A stretch of DNA of 60,725 nucleotides from an uncultured Clostridia bacterium (lineage in GTDB: Bacteria; Bacillota; Clostridia; TANB77; CAG-508), in NCBI GenBank assembly GCA_948857205.1, contig CAQPRV010000013.1:1-60725 (forward strand). The letters are read 5' to 3'. The notes under the pieces are model-generated. The model did no database searches, was not told the origin of the DNA, and saw nothing but the letters and a program-made list of their open reading frames with translations. Both the position numbers and the translations under genes were made by a program. Shown here in pieces: positions 45,835 through 54,358 of this stretch. The stretch's first letter is position 1; every line of letters begins with the position of its first letter.

Positions 45835-46890
45835 ATGATTTTAAAGCAAAATTTTTATGCAATAAAACTAAAAAGAAATATTTTGCCAATTATTTTTTTA
45901 TTATTTACAATTGGTTTATTACTTTTCTCCAATAGCAACTTACCAGCTGTAAAATCTGGTCTTACACTATGGGCAACTTCTGTTATTCCTTCATTATTTC
46001 CTTTTTTTGTAGCAACAGAATTATTAATGCATACAAATATTGTAAATATATTGGGTAAATTTTTAAATAAATTTATGAAACCTATTTTTAATATTCGTGG
46101 AGAAGGGGCATTTGCATTTGTAATGGGTTTAATAAGTGGTTATCCAATTGGAGCTAAAATTGCTATTAATTTTAGAAATAATAATATATGTACTAAAGAA
46201 GAATGTGAAAGACTTTTGAGCTTTACTAATAATTCTGGTCCACTATTTATTATTGGAACTGTGGGAATTTTAATGTTTAAAAATTCTACTATTGGATTAT
46301 TACTATTTATAACACATTTATTAGCATGTGTTACAGTAGGTTTTATTTTTAGATTTTGGAAAAAAAACATACATAATACACTTAATACTAAAAATGTAAA
46401 TCCTAATTATACTAAAAAATATGTAAAAATATCTAATTTAGGAGAAATTTTGGCCGAAAGTATCAATAGTAGTATTTCAACTCTTTTGTTAATAGGTGGA
46501 TTTGTTGTCTTGTTTTCTAGTATTATTTCTATTTGCAAATCTAGTGGTATTTTAAATTTTATAGAATATTTCTTTACACCATTTTTTAATTTGGCTAATC
46601 TTGACACTAGTTTTATAAAACCTCTATTTACTGGTTTTTTGGAGATAACAAATGGTATTAATGTAATATCAAGTATTGCTTGTAAGAAACTTTCGATTAA
46701 CATTATCCTTTGTGCATTTTTATTAGGTTTTGGAGGAATCTCTGTGCTTTTACAGGTTTTTAGTATTACTTCTAAAAGTGATTTATCTATTAAACCATAT
46801 ATTTATGGTAAGTTATTACAAGGTATACTTTCAAGTTTTTATACATATATTTTTATAAATGTTTTTCCATTTTTTAATTTTGATATATAA
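45835..46890 (+). CDS. ylbJ: YlbJ-like sporulation integral membrane protein
   Basis: 351 residues with about eight membrane helices and two nucleoside-transporter gate-like segments (LWATSVIPSLFPFFVATELL, and GGFVVLFSSIISICKSSGIL). The GEGAFAFVMGLISGYPIGAK motif is typical of YlbJ. In Bacillus, YlbJ is made under sigma-E and is required for heat-resistant spores. It is one of the few plus-strand genes; AGGTG precedes the ATG. The 79-residue gene follows 11 bp later. Confidence 0.88.
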   Translation: MILKQNFYAIKLKRNILPIIFLLFTIGLLLFSNSNLPAVKSGLTLWATSVIPSLFPFFVATELLMHTNIVNILGKFLNKFMKPIFNIRGEGAFAFVMGLISGYPIGAKIAINFRNNNICTKEECERLLSFTNNSGPLFIIGTVGILMFKNSTIGLLLFITHLLACVTVGFIFRFWKKNIHNTLNTKNVNPNYTKKYVKISNLGEILAESINSSISTLLLIGGFVVLFSSIISICKSSGILNFIEYFFTPFFNLANLDTSFIKPLFTGFLEITNGINVISSIACKKLSINIILCAFLLGFGGISVLLQVFSITSKSDLSIKPYIYGKLLQGILSSFYTYIFINVFPFFNFDI

Positions 46891-46901
46891 AGGAGATTTT
46901 T

Positions 46902-47141
46902 ATGGATAGAGAATTAAATTATCAACCACCATTTATGGATTATAATTTTCCTCCAAATGGTATGGATATGAATGAATTATATAAAGATCCAATGTTTAAT
47001 CCTATTATGCAATATGAGCAGGCTTATAGTTATTATCGTTATTTGTGTATGCAAATGGATTATAAAATAAAGTGTAAAGAATATGAAAAAATGTGTAACT
47101 CTTCACATTCTAACATTGAAAGAAATAGAAAAGTAGAATAA
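46902..47141 (+). CDS. Small Pro/Tyr/Met-rich protein downstream of ylbJ
   Basis: 79 residues, strong AAAGGAG ribosome site. The N-terminal half is rich in Pro, Tyr, Asn and Met (NYQPPFMDYNFPPNGMDMNE), a composition seen in spore-coat and other spore-associated proteins; the second half is helical with paired cysteines. Co-transcription with ylbJ suggests a sporulation role. No homologue is recognised. Confidence 0.7.
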   Translation: MDRELNYQPPFMDYNFPPNGMDMNELYKDPMFNPIMQYEQAYSYYRYLCMQMDYKIKCKEYEKMCNSSHSNIERNRKVE

Positions 47142-47175
47142 TAAATGTTCTAAAAATTTTCAAAAATATTATTTT

Positions 47176-47306
47176 AAATAAAGGAAATCCATTACAAATT
47201 CAAATTGTATATTTATTTAAATTTAATTAAGAATGATTAAAAACTCTCTGGGATCAAATTTAAATTAATATATAATATAAATTTTTAATGAATTTCCTTA
47301 TTTAGA
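47176..47306. repeat. Imperfect inverted repeat between convergent genes
   Basis: AAATAAAGGAAATCCATTA near 47176 is mirrored by TAATGAATTTCCTTATTTA ending at 47306, with an AT-rich centre. It fills the convergent gap between the 79-residue gene and the 599-residue gene (47142-47371) and may serve as a shared transcription end. Confidence 0.5.
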
Positions 47307-47371
47307 ATAAAGAACATATAAGAAAATCAAAAATTTTATTTTCAAAAGATATAATGGATTTATAATATTAA

Positions 47372-49171
47372 CTATTGTTTCTCATTAACTATATTAAGAA
47401 CAATATAATTTGCTAATCCATTTTCATCATAGTCTATTTTTATATTGTAAACTTTATCTGAATTCTTTTCTAAGAACTCTATAAGTTGTTTTACTACATC
47501 ATCATTAGAATTACTCTTCAATTTTACTAATTTAATCTTTAATTCTGTATCAGATATAATATCTATTTTATTAATATTTCCTTTTATCGCATTTATTGCA
47601 GTAATAATGTCTTTTCCTTTTAAGTTTTCTCCTTGTAAAATGTCAAACTGAGAATTATATCTATCTCTTTCAGCATCAGTCACACCAATAGGCTGAATCT
47701 CTTGAATATCTCTTTTTATACCTAGAACCTTTAATATACTTACAAAATCCTCTCTCTCATTATTCACAAAAGTAGTGTCAATTTTTTGATTAAGTGCTAT
47801 TTTTATTCTATTTACCAATTCTTTAGTTGCTTCCTTATCTAAATCATTTATTTTTATTGCGTTATTATTATTTATTTTTGGCAAGTCTATTAATTTATCT
47901 GTTAGATTAATTTTTTGTTCAATATCTGTTTCAATTTTATTTGTCCCATACTCATATTTCATAACAAAGTTGTTTTTTATATTTTCTTCATTAACTGATG
48001 TTGTTTTTGAAATATTAAAATCTTTTATTTTTCCATCAATATTTTCATTCATATTAAACTCTATAGAATTTTCATTACAATTTAAAGTATATATTTTAGT
48101 TTCAACAGTATCAATTTTTTGAATTTTATATTGCATATAATTATTTTGTAGAAAATCTAAATATATTTCATATTCTAAATATTTAATTTTTGTTCTAACT
48201 GTTTGCTTATTATGTGTATATACAACTATTTGAGTTTCTTCTTGACCAATATTAGTTTTATTAATTTTTTGAATAGTTTTATCTATATTTTTAATAAAGT
48301 CTTCCTTTAAATTAATTTTTTCATTCCAATTTAAAATTAAATTATATGAACTCAATATTTTATTTATATTATCTAATTTTGAAAGAATTATATCATCTTG
48401 TTTTAATCCTTCTAAGAATTTCAAATAAATATTATTTATTTCTTCTTTAGTTAAAGTCAATGTATATGCTATTGTTTTTAATTCTTGTTCATTAACTGTA
48501 ATCATCTCATTTTTTTTCTTTGTAACTTTTCCTATTTGAAATTGTGATTCTAAAAGTTTTCTATATTTATCATACAATACACTTTTTTCTTCATCTGAAA
48601 ATTTCATAATTTCATTTAATTCTTCTAAATCTTGCATACTATCAGGAAAATTTACATCTTGTCCTTCATCTGAATTTAAATCTTGATATATATCTTTTAA
48701 ATTATAATTATCTACTAATATATATTGATAAAATAAGTCTGAAAATTTAATTCCATAAGTATTATTATCTCTAACAAATTCAAATTTCATTTTTTCTTTA
48801 TTTTTTCCATCTAATATCTTAATGTTTTGGAAGTTGTATTTGGCTTGTTTATCAACCTTTCCTTCTAATGATAAAGTATATTCATTAATAGCATTTTTTG
48901 TATTTTCTGAACTAGTTCCTGCATTTTTTGTATAATTTATTTTTATGTCAGTTTTACTAGTATATTTTTTATCTTCTAAAAGATTCACTTTAAATTTATC
49001 ACTTATATTGTTTATGTTATCAGCATTTTGCATCATATATTTTACTAATAATGTTCTACTTGATTTAAATGTATCTGTTTTTGTGTACAATACATATATA
49101 ATTATTACACATATTAATAAAACTAGGGTTATCGCTGCACATATTATAGCTATTCTTTTTTTTCTAGGCAT
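47372..49171 (-). CDS. Membrane-anchored protein of unknown function
   Basis: 599 residues. A basic start and one membrane helix (about 6-29) precede a large Lys/Asn/Asp/Ile-rich ectodomain without recognised motifs; the fold appears to alternate beta strands and short helices, as in DUF-type clostridial surface lipoproteins. The gene follows rlmB by 14 bp and probably shares the lepA-rlmB transcript. No enzymatic motif is visible, so no function is proposed. Confidence 0.6.
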   Translation of the reverse strand: MPRKKRIAIICAAITLVLLICVIIIYVLYTKTDTFKSSRTLLVKYMMQNADNINNISDKFKVNLLEDKKYTSKTDIKINYTKNAGTSSENTKNAINEYTLSLEGKVDKQAKYNFQNIKILDGKNKEKMKFEFVRDNNTYGIKFSDLFYQYILVDNYNLKDIYQDLNSDEGQDVNFPDSMQDLEELNEIMKFSDEEKSVLYDKYRKLLESQFQIGKVTKKKNEMITVNEQELKTIAYTLTLTKEEINNIYLKFLEGLKQDDIILSKLDNINKILSSYNLILNWNEKINLKEDFIKNIDKTIQKINKTNIGQEETQIVVYTHNKQTVRTKIKYLEYEIYLDFLQNNYMQYKIQKIDTVETKIYTLNCNENSIEFNMNENIDGKIKDFNISKTTSVNEENIKNNFVMKYEYGTNKIETDIEQKINLTDKLIDLPKINNNNAIKINDLDKEATKELVNRIKIALNQKIDTTFVNNEREDFVSILKVLGIKRDIQEIQPIGVTDAERDRYNSQFDILQGENLKGKDIITAINAIKGNINKIDIISDTELKIKLVKLKSNSNDDVVKQLIEFLEKNSDKVYNIKIDYDENGLANYIVLNIVNEKQ

Positions 49172-49185
49172 TTGTATTCCTCCTA

Positions 49186-50007
49186 CTATTTTTTTATTTT
49201 CATCTTTTGTTTAACTGCTTCATATACAATTATTCCTGTAGATACTGAAGCATTTAATGATGTTACTTTTCCGTTCATTGGAATTTTAACTAAAAAGTCA
49301 CAATTTTTTCTAACTTTATCACTTATTCCGTTTCCTTCATTTCCAATTACAATTCCAATTGCTCCTTTTAAATCCTGATTATAATAAAATTTTTCTGCAT
49401 TTATATCTGTTCCACATATCCATAAACCCTCTTTTTTAAGCTTTTCAATTGCATCAGATATATTTGTTACTCTTGCAATTTTCATATGTTCAACTGCTCC
49501 ACATGATACCTTATTAACTGTACTATTTACTGATGCTGCTCTTCTCTTTGGAATTATAATTCCATGTACTCCTGCTGTTTCAGCAGTTCTTATTATTGAG
49601 CCTAAATTATGGGGATCTTCTATACCATCTAATATTAAAACAAAGGGATCTTCTTGCTTTTTATTTGCTTCTTCAATTATGTCTTCTATTTCACAATATT
49701 CAAACGGTGGTACAATTGCAATTACACCTTGGTAATTTTCTGTTTGTGCTATTTGATCCATTTGTCTTTTGTCTTTTTCAATAAGCATAACTTTTCTTTC
49801 TTTTGCAATTGCAATTATTTTATTTATTGAACCATGTTTTTCTCCTCTTGTTATAAAAATTTTATTTATATCTTTTCCACTTTCTAACAATTCTAAAATC
49901 GAATTTCTACCTTCCACTTGGTCATCATAGATTTTTTCTTCCTTAATTTTAAAATCCTGAACTTTTGTGTTTTTATTATAAGCTTGTTTTTTATAATCTT
50001 TTCCCAT
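49186..50007 (-). CDS. rlmB: 23S rRNA 2'-O-methyltransferase (TrmH/SpoU family, RlmB-like)
   Basis: 273 residues. An N-terminal substrate-binding domain (VEGRNSILELLESGKDINKI) precedes the SPOUT knot domain with LDGIEDPHNLGSIIRTAETA, GIVIGNEGNGISDKVRKNCD and KIPMNGKVTSLNASVSTGII, which are the three family motifs. It methylates a guanosine of 23S rRNA, probably G2251 in E. coli numbering. It is 18 bp downstream of lepA. Confidence 0.92.
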   Translation of the reverse strand: MGKDYKKQAYNKNTKVQDFKIKEEKIYDDQVEGRNSILELLESGKDINKIFITRGEKHGSINKIIAIAKERKVMLIEKDKRQMDQIAQTENYQGVIAIVPPFEYCEIEDIIEEANKKQEDPFVLILDGIEDPHNLGSIIRTAETAGVHGIIIPKRRAASVNSTVNKVSCGAVEHMKIARVTNISDAIEKLKKEGLWICGTDINAEKFYYNQDLKGAIGIVIGNEGNGISDKVRKNCDFLVKIPMNGKVTSLNASVSTGIIVYEAVKQKMKIKK

Positions 50008-50025
50008 TTTACACCCTTTCTATTT

Positions 50026-51840
50026 TTATGATTCATCATCTAATTTTAATATGCTTAAAAATGCTTCTTGTGGTATTTCTACATTTCCTATTTCACGCAT
50101 TTTCTTTTTTCCTCTTTTTTGCTTTTCCAATAACTTTTTCTTTCTTGTTATATCTCCACCATAACATTTTGCTAATACGTCTTTTCTCATAGCTGATATT
50201 GTTTCTCTAGCTATTATTTGTCCACCTATTGCTGCTTGAATTGGTATTTTAAATAGTTTTCTTGGTATTACTGTTTTTAATTTTTCTACCATTTTTTTGC
50301 CTCTATCATAGGCTCCATCTTTGTGAACAATAAAGCTTAAAGCATCAACTATTTCTCCATTTATATATATATCTAATTTTACTAAATTTGACTTTCTATA
50401 GTCTTTCATCTCGTAATCTAAGGATGCATAACCTTTTGTTTTAGATTTTAAATTATCAAAGAAGTCATATATTATTTCGTTTAATGGCATTTCATAAACT
50501 AAAGTTACTCTATTTTCGTCAAGATATTTCATATCTATATATATTCCTCGTCTTCTTTGACATAGTTCCATAATATTTCCAACATATTCTTTTGGTGTTA
50601 ATATATTTGCAGTTACAAAGGGTTCTTCAATATAAGAGATTTCTTGTGGTTTTGGTAAGTCTTCTGGATTATATAATTCATACATTTCTCCATCAGTTTT
50701 ATATACTTTATAAATAACAGATGGTGCTGTTGTTATTAGTCCTAAATCAAATTCTCTATCTAATCTCTCTTCTATTATTTCTAAATGCAATAAACCTAAA
50801 AATCCACATCTAAATCCAAATCCTAAGGCTGCGGAAGTTTCTTGTTCATATTCTAGGGCAGCATCATTTAGTTTTAACTTTTCCAAAGCTTCTTTTAACT
50901 CTTCATATTGACTTCCATCAATTGGATATAATCCACAATATACCATTGGCGTAACTCTTTTATATCCTTTTAGGGGCTCTGTTGCAGGATTATTAGTTAA
51001 AGTAATTGTGTCTCCTACATGTATATCTGACAAACTTTTCATACTTGCTGCTATATATCCTACTTCTCCTGCTTTTATCTCTTCTGTTGGCATATAGGAA
51101 CCTGGAAGAAAATATCCTACTTCTACAACTGTATAGCTTTTGTTGGTTGCCATTAGTTTTATTTCATCTCCAATTTTAACACTACCATCTACTACTCTTA
51201 CATAAGCTAAAGCACCCTTATAATTGTCATAATAGGAATCAAAGATCAGACATTTAGTTTTTGCATTTTCATTACCTTTAGGTGCTGGTAAATCTGTTAC
51301 TATTCTTTCTAATACTTGTTCTACATTTAACCCTGACTTTGCAGATATACAAGGACTATCTTCTGCTGGTATTCCTATAATATCTTCTATCTCTTTTTTT
51401 ACTTCATCAACTCTACTGTTTGGTAAATCAATCTTATTTAGTACTGGTAAAATTTCCAAATTTGTATCAATTGCTAAATATACATTTGCAAGTGTTTGTG
51501 CTTCTACTCCTTGACTAGAATCAACAACTAAAATTGCTCCATCACAAGCTGCTAAACTTCTTGAAACTTCATAATTAAAATCTACATGTCCTGGTGTATC
51601 AATTAGATTGAAAGTATATTCCTGTCCATCTTTTGCTTTATATATCATTCTTACTGCTTGTGATTTTATTGTTATTCCTCTTTCTTTCTCTATATCCATA
51701 TTATCTAGTACTTGGCTTTCCATTTCTCTTTTAGATAATACTCCTGTCATTTCAATTAATCTATCAGCTAATGTAGACTTTCCATGGTCTATATGTGCTA
51801 TTATACTAAAATTTCTAATATGTTTTTGTCTATCCTCCAT
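50026..51840 (-). CDS. lepA: Elongation factor 4
   Basis: 604 residues, complete. GTPase motifs: AHIDHGKSTLADRLIE (G1), DTPGHVDFNYEVSRSL (G3), NKIDLPNSR (G4). The C-terminal LepA-specific domain has KCYGGDITRKKKLLEKQKRG. EF4 back-translocates or assists ribosomes under stress. In many Firmicutes it lies near sporulation gene spoIIP and hemN; here rlmB follows. Confidence 0.97.
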   Translation of the reverse strand: MEDRQKHIRNFSIIAHIDHGKSTLADRLIEMTGVLSKREMESQVLDNMDIEKERGITIKSQAVRMIYKAKDGQEYTFNLIDTPGHVDFNYEVSRSLAACDGAILVVDSSQGVEAQTLANVYLAIDTNLEILPVLNKIDLPNSRVDEVKKEIEDIIGIPAEDSPCISAKSGLNVEQVLERIVTDLPAPKGNENAKTKCLIFDSYYDNYKGALAYVRVVDGSVKIGDEIKLMATNKSYTVVEVGYFLPGSYMPTEEIKAGEVGYIAASMKSLSDIHVGDTITLTNNPATEPLKGYKRVTPMVYCGLYPIDGSQYEELKEALEKLKLNDAALEYEQETSAALGFGFRCGFLGLLHLEIIEERLDREFDLGLITTAPSVIYKVYKTDGEMYELYNPEDLPKPQEISYIEEPFVTANILTPKEYVGNIMELCQRRRGIYIDMKYLDENRVTLVYEMPLNEIIYDFFDNLKSKTKGYASLDYEMKDYRKSNLVKLDIYINGEIVDALSFIVHKDGAYDRGKKMVEKLKTVIPRKLFKIPIQAAIGGQIIARETISAMRKDVLAKCYGGDITRKKKLLEKQKRGKKKMREIGNVEIPQEAFLSILKLDDES

Positions 51841-51900
51841 TATTCCCCCATCTCTTTTTAAGTTTATTTATGTGTTATTTTATCATATTAATTTCAAAAG

Positions 51901-52035
51901 CTCAATGGGGACGGAGGAAAAAATCATTACTATTAAGAAATTTAAATTTTACAGTATTTTTTTTATAAATTAGTCTTCTTAATTTTAATTTTTTCATTTT
52001 AATAACTATGTTTTTCCTTCGTCCTCAAAATCTTG
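51901..52035. repeat. Degenerate family A-like inverted repeat
   Basis: CAATGGGGACGGAGGAAAAA at 51903 is answered by TTTTTCCTTCGTCCTCAAAA near 52010-52030, in inverted orientation with an AT-rich centre. It separates lepA from the rhodanese gene. A single related arm (CCTCTGTCCCC) lies at about 15063-15075. Confidence 0.6.
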
Positions 52036-52036
52036 A

Positions 52037-52369
52037 TTAGTATATTCCTTGATATAAATTGTATATATTTGTATATCCCATTTGCCATAATATTCTTTGA
52101 GCTTTTTTGCTCCTTATTCCTGTACTACAATAAACAATAATTAATTGTTTTTTATCTGGTATTATTTTTAATACTTTACATTTTATTTCATATTCTGGAA
52201 TCAGAACACTATTTTCTAAATGTCCTTCTTCATATTCTTGTGGACTTCTAACATCTACTAATATTGCACCTTTTTGAACCATTTGTTGTAACTGATCCAT
52301 ATTTACATCATATCTATCCATACATCTACAAGATTTTCTTTGTAATATACATCTTAATTTATTTAACAT
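52037..52369 (-). CDS. Rhodanese-like sulfurtransferase domain protein
   Basis: 110 residues from the ATG at 52369 (AGGAGG upstream); an in-frame ATG eight codons earlier is rejected. A short Cys-containing N-terminus (KSCRCMDR) precedes a single rhodanese domain with LVDVRSPQEYEEGHLENSV and the active-site loop IVYCSTGIRSKKA, whose cysteine would carry the persulfide. It probably donates sulfur or reduces disulfides; the partner is unknown. Confidence 0.88.
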   Translation of the reverse strand: MLNKLRCILQRKSCRCMDRYDVNMDQLQQMVQKGAILVDVRSPQEYEEGHLENSVLIPEYEIKCKVLKIIPDKKQLIIVYCSTGIRSKKAQRILWQMGYTNIYNLYQGIY

Positions 52370-52479
52370 TAGTATTCCTCCTAATTTGTGCATATATTAT
52401 TATAATATGAAAAATCGTTTATTATGTTATCTTTCTTGTTTTATGTTATCTTTTTTTATTTTTTCTTACTTTTTGTAAA

Positions 52480-52560
52480 CTATCCACATTGCATGTGGAT
52501 ATTGTGGATAACTTTGTGAACAACTTATTTTACTAACTTCAAGTTCACAATTTGTTCACA
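52480..52560. promoter_or_regulatory. Cluster of DnaA-box-like sites
   Basis: TGTGGATAA at 52503-52511 is a perfect DnaA box (TTATCCACA, reversed). CTATCCACA (52480-52488) and TGTGGATAT (52494-52502) differ by one base each and form the palindrome ATCCACAT-TGC-ATGTGGAT. TTGTGAAC at about 52514 and GTTCACAA twice at 52543-52561 are more distant variants. The cluster lies in the 297-base gap between the rhodanese and DUF1294 genes, away from dnaA/dnaN. Confidence 0.6.
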
Positions 52561-52640
52561 ATTTTCATAATATTTTTTATTTTATACATTTTTTACCTAT
52601 TTTTTTAAGTGTTTATGTGTACTTATTTTTCTCAAAAAAA

Positions 52641-52677
52641 TTATACAATAGGAAAATATTACTTTCCTATTGTATAA
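52641..52677. repeat. Family D hairpin at the end of the DUF1294 gene
   Basis: TTATACAATAGGAAA and TTTCCTATTGTATAA form a near-perfect stem followed by a T run on both strands. Its TAG supplies the stop codon of the gene at 52667-52969, so it doubles as terminator and gene end. Confidence 0.75.
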
Positions 52678-52969
52678 AAAAATAGATTATTGTAACTATT
52701 TCTAATATAGTTATAAAAGGAAATCCTATTATAAAATTTAGTTTTTGTGTTTTATGTCTAAAGGTATACATTCCTATTGTTGTTCCTATTCCGCCACCCA
52801 AAGCTGTTATTATAAATAAAGTCTTTTCTGGTATCCTCCATTTTCCTTTTTTAGCTTTATATTTGTCTAACCACATTATAAAAAATCCTATAATATTTAT
52901 TACTATGAAATATATTATTATGTTTTTTATTGAAAAGATTTGATTGATTTTTATTGAATTATCTATCAT
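52667..52969 (-). CDS. DUF1294 (YsdA-like) small membrane protein
   Basis: 100 residues with three membrane helices and the family signature WLDKYKAKKGKWRIPEKTL followed by GGGIGTTIGMYTFRHKTQK. The function of DUF1294 is not known. The final codons and stop come from a family D hairpin. It starts 14 bp after the mtaD gene ends and is probably co-transcribed with it. Confidence 0.85.
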   Translation of the reverse strand: MIDNSIKINQIFSIKNIIIYFIVINIIGFFIMWLDKYKAKKGKWRIPEKTLFIITALGGGIGTTIGMYTFRHKTQKLNFIIGFPFITILEIVTIIYFFIQ

Positions 52970-52983
52970 AGTTTTCTCTCTTT

Positions 52984-54261
52984 CTATTTTGATATTTTTT
53001 GTATTATTTTATTGCATTTTTCAATAACTGTATTTTCATCTATTTTTTTAATTTCTTTATTTTCCATTACTATTTTTCCATTAATCATTGCCATTTCAAC
53101 CTCTGAACCTTTTACATTATATACGATTTCTGCAAAAACATTATTTATAGGTTGTGTTAATATTCCATCTAAATTAATCATAATAATATCTGCTATTTTT
53201 CCTTCTTCTATACTACCAATTATTTTGTCTAAGCTTAAGGCTCTTGCACCATTAATTGTTGCCATTTTTAATACTTCATAGGCTGGCAAATCTTCTGGAC
53301 TTTCGTTAATTCCTTTTTGTAATAAGGCTGTGAATTTCATGGTTTCAAACATATCTAAGTTACTTCCACTTCCCTGTCCATCTGTTCCTAAGGATACACA
53401 TATATTGTTTTCTAACATTTCTTTTATTTTTGCTACACCACATCCTAATTTTAAGTTACTTATTGGACAATGTGATACATATGAATTTGTCTTCTTTAAT
53501 TCTTTTATATCTTGATTATCTAATTTTACACTATGTGCTAAAATATTATGTGTTTTATTGAAATCTCTTTTAATGACTTCTATAGGACTTTTTACGTTAT
53601 ATTCTCTTTTAATATCTTGTCTTTCTTGTTCATTCTCACAAAAGTGCATATGAATTGGCAATTTATTTTCTTCTGCATATTTAATACATTTTTTTACATA
53701 GTTTTCATTACTTGTATATAATCCATGTATACCAACATTAAAACTAATTGTATCTTGTTTATATTTTTTTATTAAATCATCCAGTTCTTTTATTCTTTGT
53801 TCATCTTTTTCCTCATATCCCATTAAAGTTCTAGTAGTTTGTAACCTAATTCCTGCTTTTAGAGCTGCTTCTATAATTTTTTCTGTCATAAAATACATGT
53901 CATTTACTGTTGTAGTTCCTGTTTTTATCATTTCTATACATGATAATAGTGTTGCATAATAGATATCTTCTTCTTGTAATTTTTCTTCTCTTGGCCAAAT
54001 CTCTTCTTTTAACCAAGCTTGTGTTTTATAACCATCTACTGTTTCTCTAAATATGCTCATACTTATATGTGAATGTGTGTTTATAAAACCTGGCATAATT
54101 ATTTTATTTGTTGCATTAATTGTTTTATCTACTTTTTCCTCTATATCTCTTTGTATTTTTAATATCTTTTTATCTTCAATTAATATATCAATATTTTCTT
54201 CAAGTTTTTCCCTTTTCTCTTCCATTGATATTAAATTGCAATTTTTAATTAATATTTTCAT
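52984..54261 (-). CDS. mtaD: 5-methylthioadenosine/S-adenosylhomocysteine deaminase-like amidohydrolase
   Basis: 425 residues from the ATG at 54261 (GAGAGG upstream) rather than the longer frame. Metal-dependent amidohydrolase motifs: MPGFINTHSHISMSIFRE, PIHMHFCENEQE, HCPISNLKLGCGVAKI and SLGTDGQGSGSNLDMFE. MtaD/SAH deaminases convert the by-products of SAM use to inosine forms. This fits the SAM-consuming methyltransferase and metK elsewhere in the window, though they are 30 kb apart. Other deaminase substrates are possible. Confidence 0.8.
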   Translation of the reverse strand: MKILIKNCNLISMEEKREKLEENIDILIEDKKILKIQRDIEEKVDKTINATNKIIMPGFINTHSHISMSIFRETVDGYKTQAWLKEEIWPREEKLQEEDIYYATLLSCIEMIKTGTTTVNDMYFMTEKIIEAALKAGIRLQTTRTLMGYEEKDEQRIKELDDLIKKYKQDTISFNVGIHGLYTSNENYVKKCIKYAEENKLPIHMHFCENEQERQDIKREYNVKSPIEVIKRDFNKTHNILAHSVKLDNQDIKELKKTNSYVSHCPISNLKLGCGVAKIKEMLENNICVSLGTDGQGSGSNLDMFETMKFTALLQKGINESPEDLPAYEVLKMATINGARALSLDKIIGSIEEGKIADIIMINLDGILTQPINNVFAEIVYNVKGSEVEMAMINGKIVMENKEIKKIDENTVIEKCNKIIQKISK

Positions 54262-54358
54262 TTTATTAAACCTCTCTTTTAAAGAACAAAATTTAATTAA
54301 TATCATTTTTTACCTTAATGAAAAAAGTTATCTATTTTTTTTCATTATTTTTTTAATT

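Noticed and set aside
52480..52560. Chromosomal origin of replication
   Set aside because: No dnaA, dnaN or AT-rich unwinding context of a clostridial oriC; the sites are few, so a secondary DnaA cluster is more likely.
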